Positions 9,560 to 18,286 of a DNA stretch of 64,000 nucleotides are shown in pieces; position 1 is the first letter of the stretch, and each line of letters begins with the position of its first letter. The DNA comes from Bacteriovoracaceae bacterium. Its GTDB lineage: Bacteria > Bdellovibrionota > Bacteriovoracia > Bacteriovoracales > Bacteriovoracaceae. The position numbers and the translations under genes were made by a program. Below the pieces are notes generated by a model, which worked only from the letters and a program-made list of their open reading frames with translations, was not told the origin of the DNA and did not search any database. The DNA lies in contig JARXAH010000026.1 in assembly GCA_029865945.1 (NCBI GenBank), positions 38,670 through 102,669 of the forward strand. Reading direction: 5' to 3'.

Positions 9560-11305
9560 ATGTCAAATTCTATTCACTATAAAATTTCTATCGAACAACC
9601 TCAAACTCACTTCGTTCAAGTCAGGGTGGAGTTGGATTTAGGAGAAAAAAATACCCAAACCAAGTGGCAAATCTTTATGCCTTCTTGGTCTCCTGGCTCT
9701 TATCTCATGCGAGAATACGCCCGGTATGTTCGCTCTCTGAAAGCATTTGGCCCAGCAGGAGAGCGACTCCATTTACACCAAATCGATAAAGGCACCTGGG
9801 AAATTGATACGCAAAAATCTCTCTCCTCAATGTCTCTTGAGTACGAAGTGTATTGTCATGAACTCACGGTACGCACGAGCTGGGTGGATGAAACCCACGC
9901 CTTTTTACAAGGACCAACTTACCTCATGGGCGTCGTGGGTTGGAAAACGTTTCAAGAACCAAACGGCTTCATTTCTTTTCGCTTTAGTCAACTGTGGTCC
10001 AAGATTTCAACTGCGCTCACACCTTCCAAGAAAGAAATTGATGGATGGGAATTTAACTACGAGTTTACTTCTTACGATGAATTGCTCGACTGCCCAGTGG
10101 AAATAGGGTGCCATGAAACCGATGGTTTTTTAGTCAAAGGCAAACCTCATCACTTGGCCTCTTATGGAACGATTTATCCTCACACAAATAGTTTCAAAAA
10201 TGATATTCAAAAAATTATTGAAACGATTGTAGATTTTATGGGTGGTGAAATGCCTTATAAACACTATCACTTTATTAATCATTTTTTGCCGGGAGTTTAT
10301 GGGGGGCTCGAGCACGCCAATTCCACAGTGCTACAATTTGATGGAAGAAAGCTTGGGGATCGCAAAGAGTATGTTGCTTGGCTTGGCCTGGTCTCCCACG
10401 AATATTTTCATTTATGGAACGTTAAGCGAATTCGCCCTCTCGAGCTTGGCCCATTTAATTACCAAAGCGAAAATTATACCAGCATGCTTTGGCTCGCCGA
10501 AGGGCTAACCGCCTTTATGGATAATTATTTTTTGCTCTTAAGTGGATTAATTTCTAGCGAAGAATATTTAGAATTAATTAAAAAATCTTTAAATAATTAT
10601 TTTAAAACTCATGGCCGTAAATTTGAATCACTAGAGGGCAGCTCATTTAACGCTTGGGTGAAGCTCTACCGGCCACACGAAAATTCTCACAACATGACCA
10701 TTAGTTATTATTTGAAAGGAGAATTTTTATTTTTGTGGTTGGCCGCAGAATTATTAGAATTCAAATCCAGCATTAAAGAATTTGTCCATGGACTATGGTT
10801 GCACTACCAGAGAAATCCGATGCGAGGTATCACGAAAGAAGAAGTGGGGGAGATTGTAGAAAATTTAAGTGATAAAGAACTCAAAGATCAATTCCTCTAT
10901 TTTGTTGAAGGTACGGAAGATTTTGCTTATGAGAAGGTATGGAGCACGCTTGGAATTTCAAAAATAACGGAAGATTTGAATTCAAGAAATCAATATCAGT
11001 TTGGTTTCGAAACGGAAACGAGAGGCGAAAATATTTTTGTAAGAACGGTCATGATGGACGGGGCGGCCTATCAGCAAGGTTTGAACGCGGGTGATGAAAT
11101 TATTGCCTTTCATGGTGTGCGATTAAGTAAAAATGATATTTCCTTACTTAAAGAAAATTTATTAGAAAATCAGGCCTATAACTTTTTAATAAGTAGAAAT
11201 GGAAAAATTTTAAATTTAAATCTCTACCCTAAAGCAGCAACGCCTGCGATTAAGGATTTTAAGATCCAAGATTTAGAAAAGTGGAATAAGTTTAAATCTC
11301 TATAA
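9560..11305 (+). CDS. M61-family peptidase with C-terminal PDZ domain
   Basis: Zinc metallopeptidase of the glycyl aminopeptidase (M61) family, 581 residues. The N-terminal beta domain contains PSWSPGSYLMREYARYV. The gluzincin motif HEYFHLWNVKR (His280, Glu281, His284) is followed by the third ligand region WLAEGLTAF near residue 313. A PDZ domain occupies about 485-565 (GAAYQQGLNAGDEIIAF). No signal peptide is visible, so it is probably cytoplasmic. The start at 9560 is preferred because it has an AGGA ribosome binding site and matches the family N-terminus; upstream codons overlap the divergent gene. The stop codon is repeated by a 9 bp tandem duplication. Confidence 0.93.
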   Translation: MSNSIHYKISIEQPQTHFVQVRVELDLGEKNTQTKWQIFMPSWSPGSYLMREYARYVRSLKAFGPAGERLHLHQIDKGTWEIDTQKSLSSMSLEYEVYCHELTVRTSWVDETHAFLQGPTYLMGVVGWKTFQEPNGFISFRFSQLWSKISTALTPSKKEIDGWEFNYEFTSYDELLDCPVEIGCHETDGFLVKGKPHHLASYGTIYPHTNSFKNDIQKIIETIVDFMGGEMPYKHYHFINHFLPGVYGGLEHANSTVLQFDGRKLGDRKEYVAWLGLVSHEYFHLWNVKRIRPLELGPFNYQSENYTSMLWLAEGLTAFMDNYFLLLSGLISSEEYLELIKKSLNNYFKTHGRKFESLEGSSFNAWVKLYRPHENSHNMTISYYLKGEFLFLWLAAELLEFKSSIKEFVHGLWLHYQRNPMRGITKEEVGEIVENLSDKELKDQFLYFVEGTEDFAYEKVWSTLGISKITEDLNSRNQYQFGFETETRGENIFVRTVMMDGAAYQQGLNAGDEIIAFHGVRLSKNDISLLKENLLENQAYNFLISRNGKILNLNLYPKAATPAIKDFKIQDLEKWNKFKSL

Positions 11306-11316
11306 GTTCTATAAGT
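11299..11316 (+). repeat. 9 bp tandem duplication over the M61 stop codon
   Basis: TCTATAAGT occurs twice in a row. The unit is a multiple of three, so the TAA stop at 11303-11305 is repeated in phase at 11312-11314. It is one of four such stop-codon duplications in the window. Confidence 0.8.
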
Positions 11317-11402
11317 AAAGATGCAAGAATCAAAATTTCATAGTCAGAACTCCCGTATGTCTGCTATAAATTTCATCAGGAAAATCGTCGGAGATTAAAC
11401 TT

Positions 11403-11840
11403 ATGATTAGTATGAATCGCAAATTGGTCTTTTTAGCATCTCTCTTTTTCCTTCAAGTAGAACTTCAGAGTTCTGCTTTTGCCTTCCAGTACGATTGTTT
11501 CAGTTTTGATGACAATGAACCCTCACGAATTGAAAAATTTGTCTTAAAAATAGCAAATAAAAATTTAGTTAAAATCACCATGGCAGGCCATAAGTTTGAA
11601 GAAACTTACAACGTCTTTTCCTACGCAAATCGCGCACCTGCTGATACGAGGCCTGAAGTGGAATTTTTCCTTAAAAGTGCAAAAAATAATTATGCCGACG
11701 GCAAGCCTAGTCCTTTTATTGCGGATAAAGATTTGCTCACTGGGGGGTATACTCTTCGCAATGGAAAGAAGGGTGGCTTTATGAAAATTATGGGCACTGG
11801 ACTTCGCTTTGCTAAATATATTTGCTATTTGCAGAAGTAA
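11403..11840 (+). CDS. Small secreted protein of unknown function
   Basis: A 145-residue protein with a typical signal peptide (basic start, hydrophobic core, cleavage near SSAFA at about 25). The mature part has two cysteines, one near each end, which could form a disulfide, and a Lys/Asn-rich middle. I recognise no family. A GGAG sequence lies 12 bases before the first ATG; an in-frame ATG three codons later is an alternative. The 3' end overlaps the convergent decarboxylase gene by 29 bases, a tail-to-tail arrangement. Confidence 0.65.
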   Translation: MISMNRKLVFLASLFFLQVELQSSAFAFQYDCFSFDDNEPSRIEKFVLKIANKNLVKITMAGHKFEETYNVFSYANRAPADTRPEVEFFLKSAKNNYADGKPSPFIADKDLLTGGYTLRNGKKGGFMKIMGTGLRFAKYICYLQK

Positions 11841-13236
11841 GTATTTCCTTTAAAAGATCGTTGATGATGTTTGCATCTTGTTTTTCGTGAGCAGTAATTA
11901 ATCTAAAAAAAGTAACTCCCTCTCTCGTGGCCATGTTGATCATAAATTTTCCTGAGGCCATCAGCGATTGACGAAGTTGTTGATAAAATTTGAGAGTTTC
12001 CTCGGGTTTGCAATACTCTTCGATGTTTCTTAGAGAAAAGCACACGTTTAAAAAACAAGGATCCCACAGTAACTCAAATTCCTCACGCTGCTTAATGATA
12101 TTTGCGGCCGTGCGCGCATTGTGAAAAAGTAAATCTACTAATTTTTCCATTCCTTGATCACCCAGCGAACGCCAAGCGAGCCAAACCTTGACGGCATCAT
12201 TGTGTCTTCCACATTGAAGGGAGGACGGCCCCAAATCCCAAGCTCCGGCCTCAGATTCATGAAAAATATAATCGGACCCGCCACCTCTTCCAGCGTGAGA
12301 ATGTCTCAAGGCATGCTGATGTGGGGTCAGAAAAAAAGAACTCACTAGCCCCGTGCCCAACATCTTGTGGGTATCCCAACTCATGCTATCGGCCAGGTGA
12401 ATTCCTTTCATTAAAGGGCGATACTTTTTAGATAACAAAACTGATCCGCCCCAAGCGCCATCCACGTGGAACCAACACTTTTCTTGCTTGGCAATAGCGG
12501 CCATTTCTTCGATGGGATCAAATTCTCCCAGTACCGTAGTTCCTGCGGTGGCCGCGATAAAAAAAGGAGTTTCGCCTCGCTTGCGACTTTTTTGTATTTG
12601 ATCTTTTAAATCTTGGGTTAACAATTTTCCATTTTGATCTGTTTCAACATTGATAAGATTTTTTAGTCCAAGTCCCAGGAGATTAAAGGCCTTCTCAAAA
12701 GAGTAATGGGATTCTTTACTAACAAAAGCAGTCAGAGTTAGTGTGTTATTTTTGCTTGGCCCATTTTCTTTGATCTCGGGAAATAATTTATTTCTCGCCA
12801 TTAAAAGACCCACTAAATTTCCATTAGAGCCACCCGTGACCATAATCCCATCAAAAGAATCTTCCCATCCGATAAACCGGCAAAGATGCCGAATCAATTC
12901 TCTTTCAATAATGGTGGCAACGGGCGACGCTTCATAAGTGGCCATCGTCGAATTGGTTAAACTTGCCAACATGTCCCCACTCATAGACCAGGGATTGAGA
13001 CCAGAAAAAAGTTGATTCATGAAATGGGGATGAAGCGTGTTGAGAGATGAGTTTAACACTAATTTAAAATCTTCAAGTGTCGCCAAGTCATCTTGGCCAC
13101 TTTCTTTTAGGGAGTAAGAAAAATATTTCCTTAACTCTTTGGGATCTAAAGATTTTCCAATGCCCTTCGAATCTAAATTTTTTAAGTAACCTTCAATGAT
13201 CGGATTGATTAATTGAAAAACTTTATCATGGTTCAT
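11812..13236 (-). CDS. PLP group II decarboxylase, cysteine-sulfinate decarboxylase-like
   Basis: Pyridoxal-phosphate enzyme of 474 residues. The cofactor lysine lies near 290 in SMSWDTHKMLG; HVDGAWGGSVLLSKKYRP and LQCGRHNDAVKVWLAWRSLG closely follow the animal CSAD/glutamate decarboxylase pattern. Known members decarboxylate cysteine sulfinate, aspartate, glutamate or aromatic amino acids. The adjacent cysteine dioxygenase gene, 15 bp upstream in the same operon, makes cysteine sulfinate the most likely substrate and hypotaurine the product. Substrate is inference from context; family assignment is firm. Confidence 0.87.
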   Translation of the reverse strand: MNHDKVFQLINPIIEGYLKNLDSKGIGKSLDPKELRKYFSYSLKESGQDDLATLEDFKLVLNSSLNTLHPHFMNQLFSGLNPWSMSGDMLASLTNSTMATYEASPVATIIERELIRHLCRFIGWEDSFDGIMVTGGSNGNLVGLLMARNKLFPEIKENGPSKNNTLTLTAFVSKESHYSFEKAFNLLGLGLKNLINVETDQNGKLLTQDLKDQIQKSRKRGETPFFIAATAGTTVLGEFDPIEEMAAIAKQEKCWFHVDGAWGGSVLLSKKYRPLMKGIHLADSMSWDTHKMLGTGLVSSFFLTPHQHALRHSHAGRGGGSDYIFHESEAGAWDLGPSSLQCGRHNDAVKVWLAWRSLGDQGMEKLVDLLFHNARTAANIIKQREEFELLWDPCFLNVCFSLRNIEEYCKPEETLKFYQQLRQSLMASGKFMINMATREGVTFFRLITAHEKQDANIINDLLKEILTSANSKYI

Positions 13237-13251
13237 CGGTCACTCTCGCTT

Positions 13252-13740
13252 TTAAACTTCTACGTTTTCCCAACTATTTTTTTCGGGAAGATAAGTCTGA
13301 ATAAATTTAAGAGGTTTACAATAAAGATGTAAAGAAATGGAGGGCGATAGCGCTAATAATTTATGAAAATGTTTGGAATCTTCAACTTGAGTGAGATTCG
13401 ACTTATTGACGATACTTTCTTTTTTTAATGTTGTGGTAAAGGGAAAGTATAAAGATTCAAGAATCTCGCCCTTAAGAATTTTCATGAATCCATCAGATCC
13501 TCCGTGGCCATGAATGGGAGTAGATGAATTTTTTCCCCATATGATCAAAATTAATTGGAATTCCTTAGATTCCATTAAAACTTGGCGAATGCGTTGCTCT
13601 TCTGCTGGAAATTCGAGATTACTTATACACTCAAGCGGCAGGTTGCAAAGGATATTTTCGATATCAACCACATCCGCGGCGTAGAGACTCTGTAATCGAT
13701 CAATCAGATCGTCAGGAAAGATAAAATGGTTGGTGGCCAT
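13252..13740 (-). CDS. Cysteine dioxygenase, bacterial type
   Basis: Cupin non-haem iron enzyme of 162 residues expected to oxidise cysteine to cysteine sulfinate. The iron ligand motif is PIHGHGG (His77, His79), with the third histidine at 124 or 126. Flanking FMKILKGEILESLYF and SLHLYCKP match the cysteine dioxygenase pattern. Gly84 sits where mammalian enzymes have the cross-linking cysteine, as in known bacterial forms, and Tyr140 is the likely active-site tyrosine. It lies between the ATP-grasp gene (3 bp gap) and the decarboxylase gene, so the two enzymes form a two-step route to hypotaurine. A 3-mercaptopropionate dioxygenase role is the main alternative. Confidence 0.85.
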   Translation of the reverse strand: MATNHFIFPDDLIDRLQSLYAADVVDIENILCNLPLECISNLEFPAEEQRIRQVLMESKEFQLILIIWGKNSSTPIHGHGGSDGFMKILKGEILESLYFPFTTTLKKESIVNKSNLTQVEDSKHFHKLLALSPSISLHLYCKPLKFIQTYLPEKNSWENVEV

Positions 13741-13743
13741 AGG

Positions 13744-14772
13744 TTATTTTCTCTTTAGAAATTGAATCCAAGTTGATAGAAATTTTCTTACTGATCCACC
13801 ATTATGGCCAAGTAATTTGTTTTTTCCGCTAACCGAAGCGAGCGTCCACCAGTGACACCATAAATCTTTCCAAGCATTCAAGAGATTTTCACTAGGATCA
13901 TAAATGTGGCCGGGCTCAGAAAAGGCCCCGTTTAACTCGAGAATTTTAATGTTTCTTCCCAGCTTCATTTCTGATTCGCTTAAACACTTGATATCAAACC
14001 TTCCAAAGAAAAGGCCAGGGGTGGATCGAAAGAGAGAATCAATCCATTGATTGAGCGGATCCGTTATCAAGTGTTTCCCGTTGAGGAACATGGTGCCACG
14101 CTTGTGATTGCCAATGGGTTCAATGAGGACACACTCACCCTTTGATGGAATGGTATCAAAATCGAAACCATCTTCTTTTAACCGCGGGATTTGAAAAATA
14201 GCGCGAGGAATTCTCGAGGCCAATTCTTCGATCGTTAATTTACCATCGCCGACAACACTTAAGAAATTTTTTGTCACGATAGAAGTGATTTTTGTCTTTA
14301 AGGTAACCGGGTCTCTAACGGCCATAATTCCTGCTTCAAAGGGATGGGAAATAAATTCTTGTAAAATAAAATCGCGCTTTAGTTGATTAGTATAAGTCAT
14401 CATTTCTAATTCAGAATGTATAATTTTTACAAAGTCACCTCTTTCTCCCACATCAGGCTTAGCAATGAGGGGGTAAGTTAGATTTTCCTTACTCATCCAG
14501 CTTTTTATTGGTGGGAAGTCTAGAGCAGGGTTCGAAGGATCAAATTTAATGATGATCCATCTCGCCACATTTTCTTTCGGAAGTTGTGATAAAATTTGGT
14601 CTTTAGATTCCTCAATGCACCCCCCGAGCGGAATGAAAGGATTTGAGGAGGTAAAAAAAACGAGGGATCTACCTCGCAAGGAAAAAATCGGCCATGAAAG
14701 AAAAACTGGTAGGTAGAAAATCCAAAAGGGCCAGTATTCAAAATGATAGAGCTTATGAAAAAAATTTTTCAT
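13744..14772 (-). CDS. ATP-grasp family ligase, membrane-associated N-terminus
   Basis: Predicted carboxylate-amine or carboxylate-thiol ligase of 342 residues. The N-terminal hydrophobic aromatic segment (FEYWPFWIFYLPVFLSWPIF) and SLVFFTSSNP, then GGCIEESKDQIL, match a D-Ala-D-Ala-ligase-like ATP-grasp family whose substrate I do not know. The ATP-binding strand and loop is YPLIAKPDVGERG, and the metal-binding end is IKILELNG. The ATG at 14772 is preferred over the upstream start because it has an AGGA site and leaves a 10 bp gap after srkA. In an operon producing hypotaurine, a ligase that conjugates an amine is an attractive but unproven role. Confidence 0.82.
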   Translation of the reverse strand: MKNFFHKLYHFEYWPFWIFYLPVFLSWPIFSLRGRSLVFFTSSNPFIPLGGCIEESKDQILSQLPKENVARWIIIKFDPSNPALDFPPIKSWMSKENLTYPLIAKPDVGERGDFVKIIHSELEMMTYTNQLKRDFILQEFISHPFEAGIMAVRDPVTLKTKITSIVTKNFLSVVGDGKLTIEELASRIPRAIFQIPRLKEDGFDFDTIPSKGECVLIEPIGNHKRGTMFLNGKHLITDPLNQWIDSLFRSTPGLFFGRFDIKCLSESEMKLGRNIKILELNGAFSEPGHIYDPSENLLNAWKDLWCHWWTLASVSGKNKLLGHNGGSVRKFLSTWIQFLKRK

Positions 14773-14782
14773 GGATTTTTTC

Positions 14783-15805
14783 CTATGACAATTGACCAAT
14801 GATGTTCCACTGATCTCTCAGGTCATTCACCTGTTCTCTCCAGTAGTGTTCTGTTCCGTACCAATAAAAGGCTTTTTTGAATGATTCATCATTGAAACGT
14901 TTTCCGATCCACGCAGCAAAATGAATAAAGCGCAACGACCTTAGGGGCTCAACTAATCGAAGCGTCGAATAATCAAAATGGTGAAATTCTTCATAGGCCT
15001 CTAAAAAAATATTGCGCTGGGCTACCGATTCTTCATCTCTACCAGGAGTGACTAGCCAAATATCTTGAACGGGAGGGCCAATGACCATGTCATCAAAATC
15101 TAAAATGAAAAGTCCTTCCGGGCGCCACAAAATATTTCCCCGGTGGCAATCGCCATGAATTCTTTGCACAGGAATTTCTTTAAAAAGTTCGTCTGATTTT
15201 TTACAAATTTTTTCCACTAATTCTTGATACTCCTCCACATGATGGGGGTGAATGAGTTTACTGCTCAAAAGAGAACTGAGATTATTTCTTCCATAGGTTT
15301 GCGGGTCAAGTTTCAATCTATGAGTCGCCTGTCTCGTTTTTCCAATTTGGTGAATCCTGGCGAGTGTTCTCCCTAGGATTTGGAGCATTTCATCGCTAAA
15401 CTCATCGGGATTTCTTCCCCCTCGTTTAGGAAAGAGGGCGAAGTTTATATCTCCCTCTTTGGTAAGAAAGAGCGATTCATTATTGAAACTTAGCGGTGCA
15501 ATCACGGGAATTTCATGCTCTAGTAGATCAAATAGAAATTGGTGTTCCTCCAAAATTTGTGACCTATCCCATCTTCCTGGACGATAAAATTTAATCACTA
15601 CGTAGCGATCACTTGCTAAGTTTCCCGTCTGATCTCCCAGTGGCCTCTCAAGTTCCACTTCATAAACTCGGTTTTCCAAACTATTGAGCGCCATGACTCT
15701 TCCCGTACTTCTTAGGCCCACTGAGTCGACACAACGAAGAATTTCATCTGGCCCGATCTCTAGGAATAGTTTTGTCTCTTGGTTGCCCCACATATTTTGA
15801 ATCAT
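14783..15805 (-). CDS. srkA: Stress response kinase A (YihE/RdoA family)
   Basis: Cytoplasmic Ser/Thr protein kinase of the YihE/SrkA family, which in E. coli protects against envelope and oxidative stress. The 340-residue product has the APH/choline-kinase fold. VVIKFYRPGRWDRSQILEEH is the nucleotide-binding lysine region, RIHGDCHRGNILWR the catalytic loop, and FILDFDDMVIGPPVQDIWL the metal-binding DFD segment, all diagnostic. It is the first gene of a four-gene minus-strand operon with the ATP-grasp, cysteine dioxygenase and decarboxylase genes. An AAAGG ribosome binding site precedes the ATG. Why a stress kinase leads a hypotaurine operon is not known. Confidence 0.92.
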   Translation of the reverse strand: MIQNMWGNQETKLFLEIGPDEILRCVDSVGLRSTGRVMALNSLENRVYEVELERPLGDQTGNLASDRYVVIKFYRPGRWDRSQILEEHQFLFDLLEHEIPVIAPLSFNNESLFLTKEGDINFALFPKRGGRNPDEFSDEMLQILGRTLARIHQIGKTRQATHRLKLDPQTYGRNNLSSLLSSKLIHPHHVEEYQELVEKICKKSDELFKEIPVQRIHGDCHRGNILWRPEGLFILDFDDMVIGPPVQDIWLVTPGRDEESVAQRNIFLEAYEEFHHFDYSTLRLVEPLRSLRFIHFAAWIGKRFNDESFKKAFYWYGTEHYWREQVNDLRDQWNIIGQLS

Positions 15806-15961
15806 TTTTGATACCTTTAAATATAAAGATCATTTTATGTTTTTTTATTTATTTTTACGAATCGACGCTTATTCACCTTTTTTTAAAACGAAATCCTTCC
15901 ATGTTCTTAATATTTTGCACCATCCCGTCATTATGCTAAAAATGTGTATCTACCTTCGTGG

Positions 15962-16165
15962 TTTTGTAACTATCTAAGGCCCTCTGGAAATTTCGTCACG
16001 TCGAGAGTGTGCCCAAGCACAGTCGAGGGACGACGTTTCGAGGCTTGCTCCTGGCAAGCCGCAGATTGAGGAATCCCATACGTGGATTCCGAAGGGTTTC
16101 GATCCAACGATTTGGATCGAAACGTAGAGTGGCGAAATTTACGAGGGACCTAGGTAGTTACAAAA
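15962..16165. repeat. Palindromic element D, large four-hairpin member
   Basis: Inverted repeat of about 204 bp between srkA and the flavin reductase gene. The outer arms are TTTTGTAACTA (15962-15972) and TAGTTACAAAA (16155-16165); an inner arm pair is AAATTTCG (15988-15995) and CGAAATTT (16133-16140). Between them lie four local hairpins: GTGC/GCAC; GAG-GCTTGC/GCAAGC-CGCAG near 16038-16063; GGAATCC/GGATTCC; and TTTCGATCCA/TGGATCGAAA. The second carries the GAG-hairpin-GCA core seen in elements A, B, C and E. A short open frame across it is an artefact. The rest of the 428 bp gap (15806-16233) shows nothing else. Confidence 0.8.
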
Positions 16166-16233
16166 ATGTTAAATCCAAACTCTTACCTTACTAGTATTAT
16201 GTCGGAGGTAACATATATTTGTGGGGTGTAAAA

Positions 16234-16830
16234 ATGAAAATTTCTATTGTTTGTGGCAGTCAGCGTAATGGACAATCTCAAAATGTGATGAATTATTTAA
16301 AGCAGATTTGCTTGGATAACGGTATAGAAGAGGTCAATGGTATCGATCTCTATCATCGAAATATCAAAACTTGGGACGAAAGTGTTTGGAAATTAGGAAA
16401 AAATTGGGATGCAAATTGGAATCAAACATCAGAGGAGTTGAAATCTTCTGAGGGGTGTATTTTTATTTCTCCAGAATACGGGGGAATGGTGCCGCCAATT
16501 TTAAAAAATTTTTTCCTTCTCTGCTCCCAAAATGAATTGGCCCATAAACCAGGATTGTTAGTTGGCGTTTCTTCAACTCGCAATGGCGCTTACCCCATCA
16601 TGGAACTTCGGATGAGCTCGTTTAAGAATAATAAAATTTGCTACATGCCCGATCATCTCATTTTTAGGGACGTTGAGAAATTTTTGGCCGCCCCCAAGAG
16701 CGAAGAATTTATTTATATGGATGAGCGTAGTCACTATACGATCAAAATGTTGAAGGCCTACGTTCAGGCATTTAAAGAGATTCGAAATAAGGAAGAAGTG
16801 TTTTTGCCAAAATATAAGTTTGGGATGTAG
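16234..16830 (+). CDS. NAD(P)H-dependent FMN reductase family protein
   Basis: Flavodoxin-fold NAD(P)H:flavin/quinone oxidoreductase of 198 residues. The FMN phosphate loop is CGSQRNGQSQNV near residue 8, and SPEYGGMVPPILKNFF near 85 is the family's second signature. The extra acidic and aromatic insert between them (about 45-70) is longer than in ArsH/Wrb-type relatives. The ATG at 16234 is chosen because GGGGTG lies just before it and the product then starts at the conserved beta strand. It is monocistronic, placed between palindromic element D and the secreted metalloprotease gene. The physiological substrate is not indicated. Confidence 0.85.
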   Translation: MKISIVCGSQRNGQSQNVMNYLKQICLDNGIEEVNGIDLYHRNIKTWDESVWKLGKNWDANWNQTSEELKSSEGCIFISPEYGGMVPPILKNFFLLCSQNELAHKPGLLVGVSSTRNGAYPIMELRMSSFKNNKICYMPDHLIFRDVEKFLAAPKSEEFIYMDERSHYTIKMLKAYVQAFKEIRNKEEVFLPKYKFGM

Positions 16831-16885
16831 GCACCTAAGCGGATTCTCATGTCCAGGCAATCTAGACAATGACAATAAAGTCATG

Positions 16886-16920
16886 CTCCCATTTGATGAT
16901 GTAAATAATCAAATGGGAGG
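16886..16920 (+). promoter_or_regulatory. Hairpin covering the ribosome binding site of the metalloprotease gene
   Basis: A perfect 12 bp stem, CTCCCATTTGAT (16886-16897) with ATCAAATGGGAG (16908-16919), has a 10-base loop. The Shine-Dalgarno sequence GGGAGG (16915-16920) lies in the 3' arm, six bases before ATG 16927. In mRNA it would block ribosome binding, suggesting translational control by temperature, protein, RNA or RNase. The structure is seen directly; its role is inference. Confidence 0.6.
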
Positions 16921-16926
16921 ATTATT

Positions 16927-18219
16927 ATGTTTCTTGCTATTGTTAGATTGTTAGCTTCTTTTTTATTCTTATGTTTATTTTTTGTATCGCAAATGTCTGC
17001 ACAAACTCACAAGTCAACAATTCCGCACTTTGATTTAGATATGTCGACAAGTGAAATGCAAAAAGAATTATCCAAGAGTTTTTATAAAACACAAAAATCC
17101 GAAGATCCCGCCTCCATTATTAAGGCGATTAAAAATGGTGAGCGTTTGTCCGCGTGGTTAAAATGGGAAAATGAACGCCGATCAATCTCGGATCAATTGC
17201 TCCTTACTAATCCCTCTTTGCGCCGAGGACATCCTATCAATAAACCAACTATTTACTCAGATAAAACTGTTGAGACAGATACTGAAGCTTTGATGAGAGA
17301 GATGCCTAGTGAGATGAGAATTTATTTTGATCAACCTAAGTTGGATTTCCCATCCAAGCTACCTTTATCCGATGAGCTATTTCTTTCTTATGCAAGGAGA
17401 ATGAATAAAATATATCAAACTGCCACACGCTACCGAATGCTAAATCCTTATCGAGCAAGGTACACACTTTCCAGGCGAAAAGATGTCAGAGGATATTATT
17501 ACTTATCCCAAAATCATTGGAGCGCTGAGCGCCTGGATCTGGAATATTTGACTCTGACAGAGAGGGAGCAAAGAGATTTGAAAAATGCGTTAGTGGGAAT
17601 TTGCATTAATTTCGTAGGGACTCAAGATCAAGGTGCGGGTTGTGTCAATGAACTTGAAAAATCCATTAAGGAATATAAAATGGGAAAATATTTTTCGCTT
17701 TATATCGGTGCAGCTAAAAAAATTTGGAATAGTTTTTTCTTAATCCCTAATGCTGCTCGTCGTTCAGATATCATTTGGAATAGTGCCAATCCCAATGAAG
17801 CCAGCGTTCCATTTTTGACACCAAAGCAAGATAATATCAAAAATTATCTTGAACTTAATATTGAAGATGAATGGAAATGGGATGGTTGGGGTCTCAATTT
17901 AAATTTTGGAAATGATGCGAGGTCCCCTCGTGTGGTTTTTGAAACGGGCGTAACTCCTCATGTGAATGGTCTGGGTGGAAATGAGATCGTCATGGATGCA
18001 AATGAGCCGATTGAAGAATATGAATCTAAATGGACTATTCGTCATGAGTTTGGCCACGTGCTGGGTTTCCCCGATTGCTATCATGAATTTTACGACACTG
18101 ACTTGAGCGCCTTCGTCAATTACCAACTAGATATAACTGATTTAATGTGTTCGCGCGCAGGCAACATGAATGAGCGGTTATTTTCAGAAATGAAACGAGT
18201 TTATTACATAAAAATGTAG
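16927..18219 (+). CDS. Secreted zinc metalloprotease-like protein
   Basis: A 430-residue exported protein with a signal peptide ending near 25 (VSQMSAQ). The C-terminal part carries HEFGHVLGFPD at about 372-382, the extended HExxHxxGxxD zinc site of metzincin-like proteases, followed by another His in CYHEF. The N-terminal 300 residues are basic and match no family I know; they may be a propeptide or substrate-binding region. A Met-turn candidate is TDLMCSR near 400. The start codon has a strong GGGAGG site embedded in a hairpin. Substrate unknown; digestion of external or prey protein is a reasonable inference. Confidence 0.8.
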   Translation: MFLAIVRLLASFLFLCLFFVSQMSAQTHKSTIPHFDLDMSTSEMQKELSKSFYKTQKSEDPASIIKAIKNGERLSAWLKWENERRSISDQLLLTNPSLRRGHPINKPTIYSDKTVETDTEALMREMPSEMRIYFDQPKLDFPSKLPLSDELFLSYARRMNKIYQTATRYRMLNPYRARYTLSRRKDVRGYYYLSQNHWSAERLDLEYLTLTEREQRDLKNALVGICINFVGTQDQGAGCVNELEKSIKEYKMGKYFSLYIGAAKKIWNSFFLIPNAARRSDIIWNSANPNEASVPFLTPKQDNIKNYLELNIEDEWKWDGWGLNLNFGNDARSPRVVFETGVTPHVNGLGGNEIVMDANEPIEEYESKWTIRHEFGHVLGFPDCYHEFYDTDLSAFVNYQLDITDLMCSRAGNMNERLFSEMKRVYYIKM

Positions 18220-18222
18220 TTT

Positions 18223-18260
18223 TTGGGGGCCAATTTTTCCTACCCATGATTGGCCCTTAA
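18223..18260 (+). terminator. Possible terminator hairpin after the metalloprotease gene
   Basis: GGGCCAAT (18227-18234) pairs with ATTGGCCC (18249-18256), extended outwards by two G-T and two A-T pairs. A weak T-rich tail (TTAATCCTTCT) follows. It is four bases past the stop codon. Typical stem, poor U-tract. Confidence 0.45.
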
Positions 18261-18286
18261 TCCTTCTAGATCTTTGTTCCGTTCAG

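Noticed and set aside
16009..16194. Open frame of 61 codons on the plus strand
   Set aside because: It lies almost wholly inside palindromic element D, has a very Arg-rich translation and no ribosome binding site; the openness comes from the repeat.
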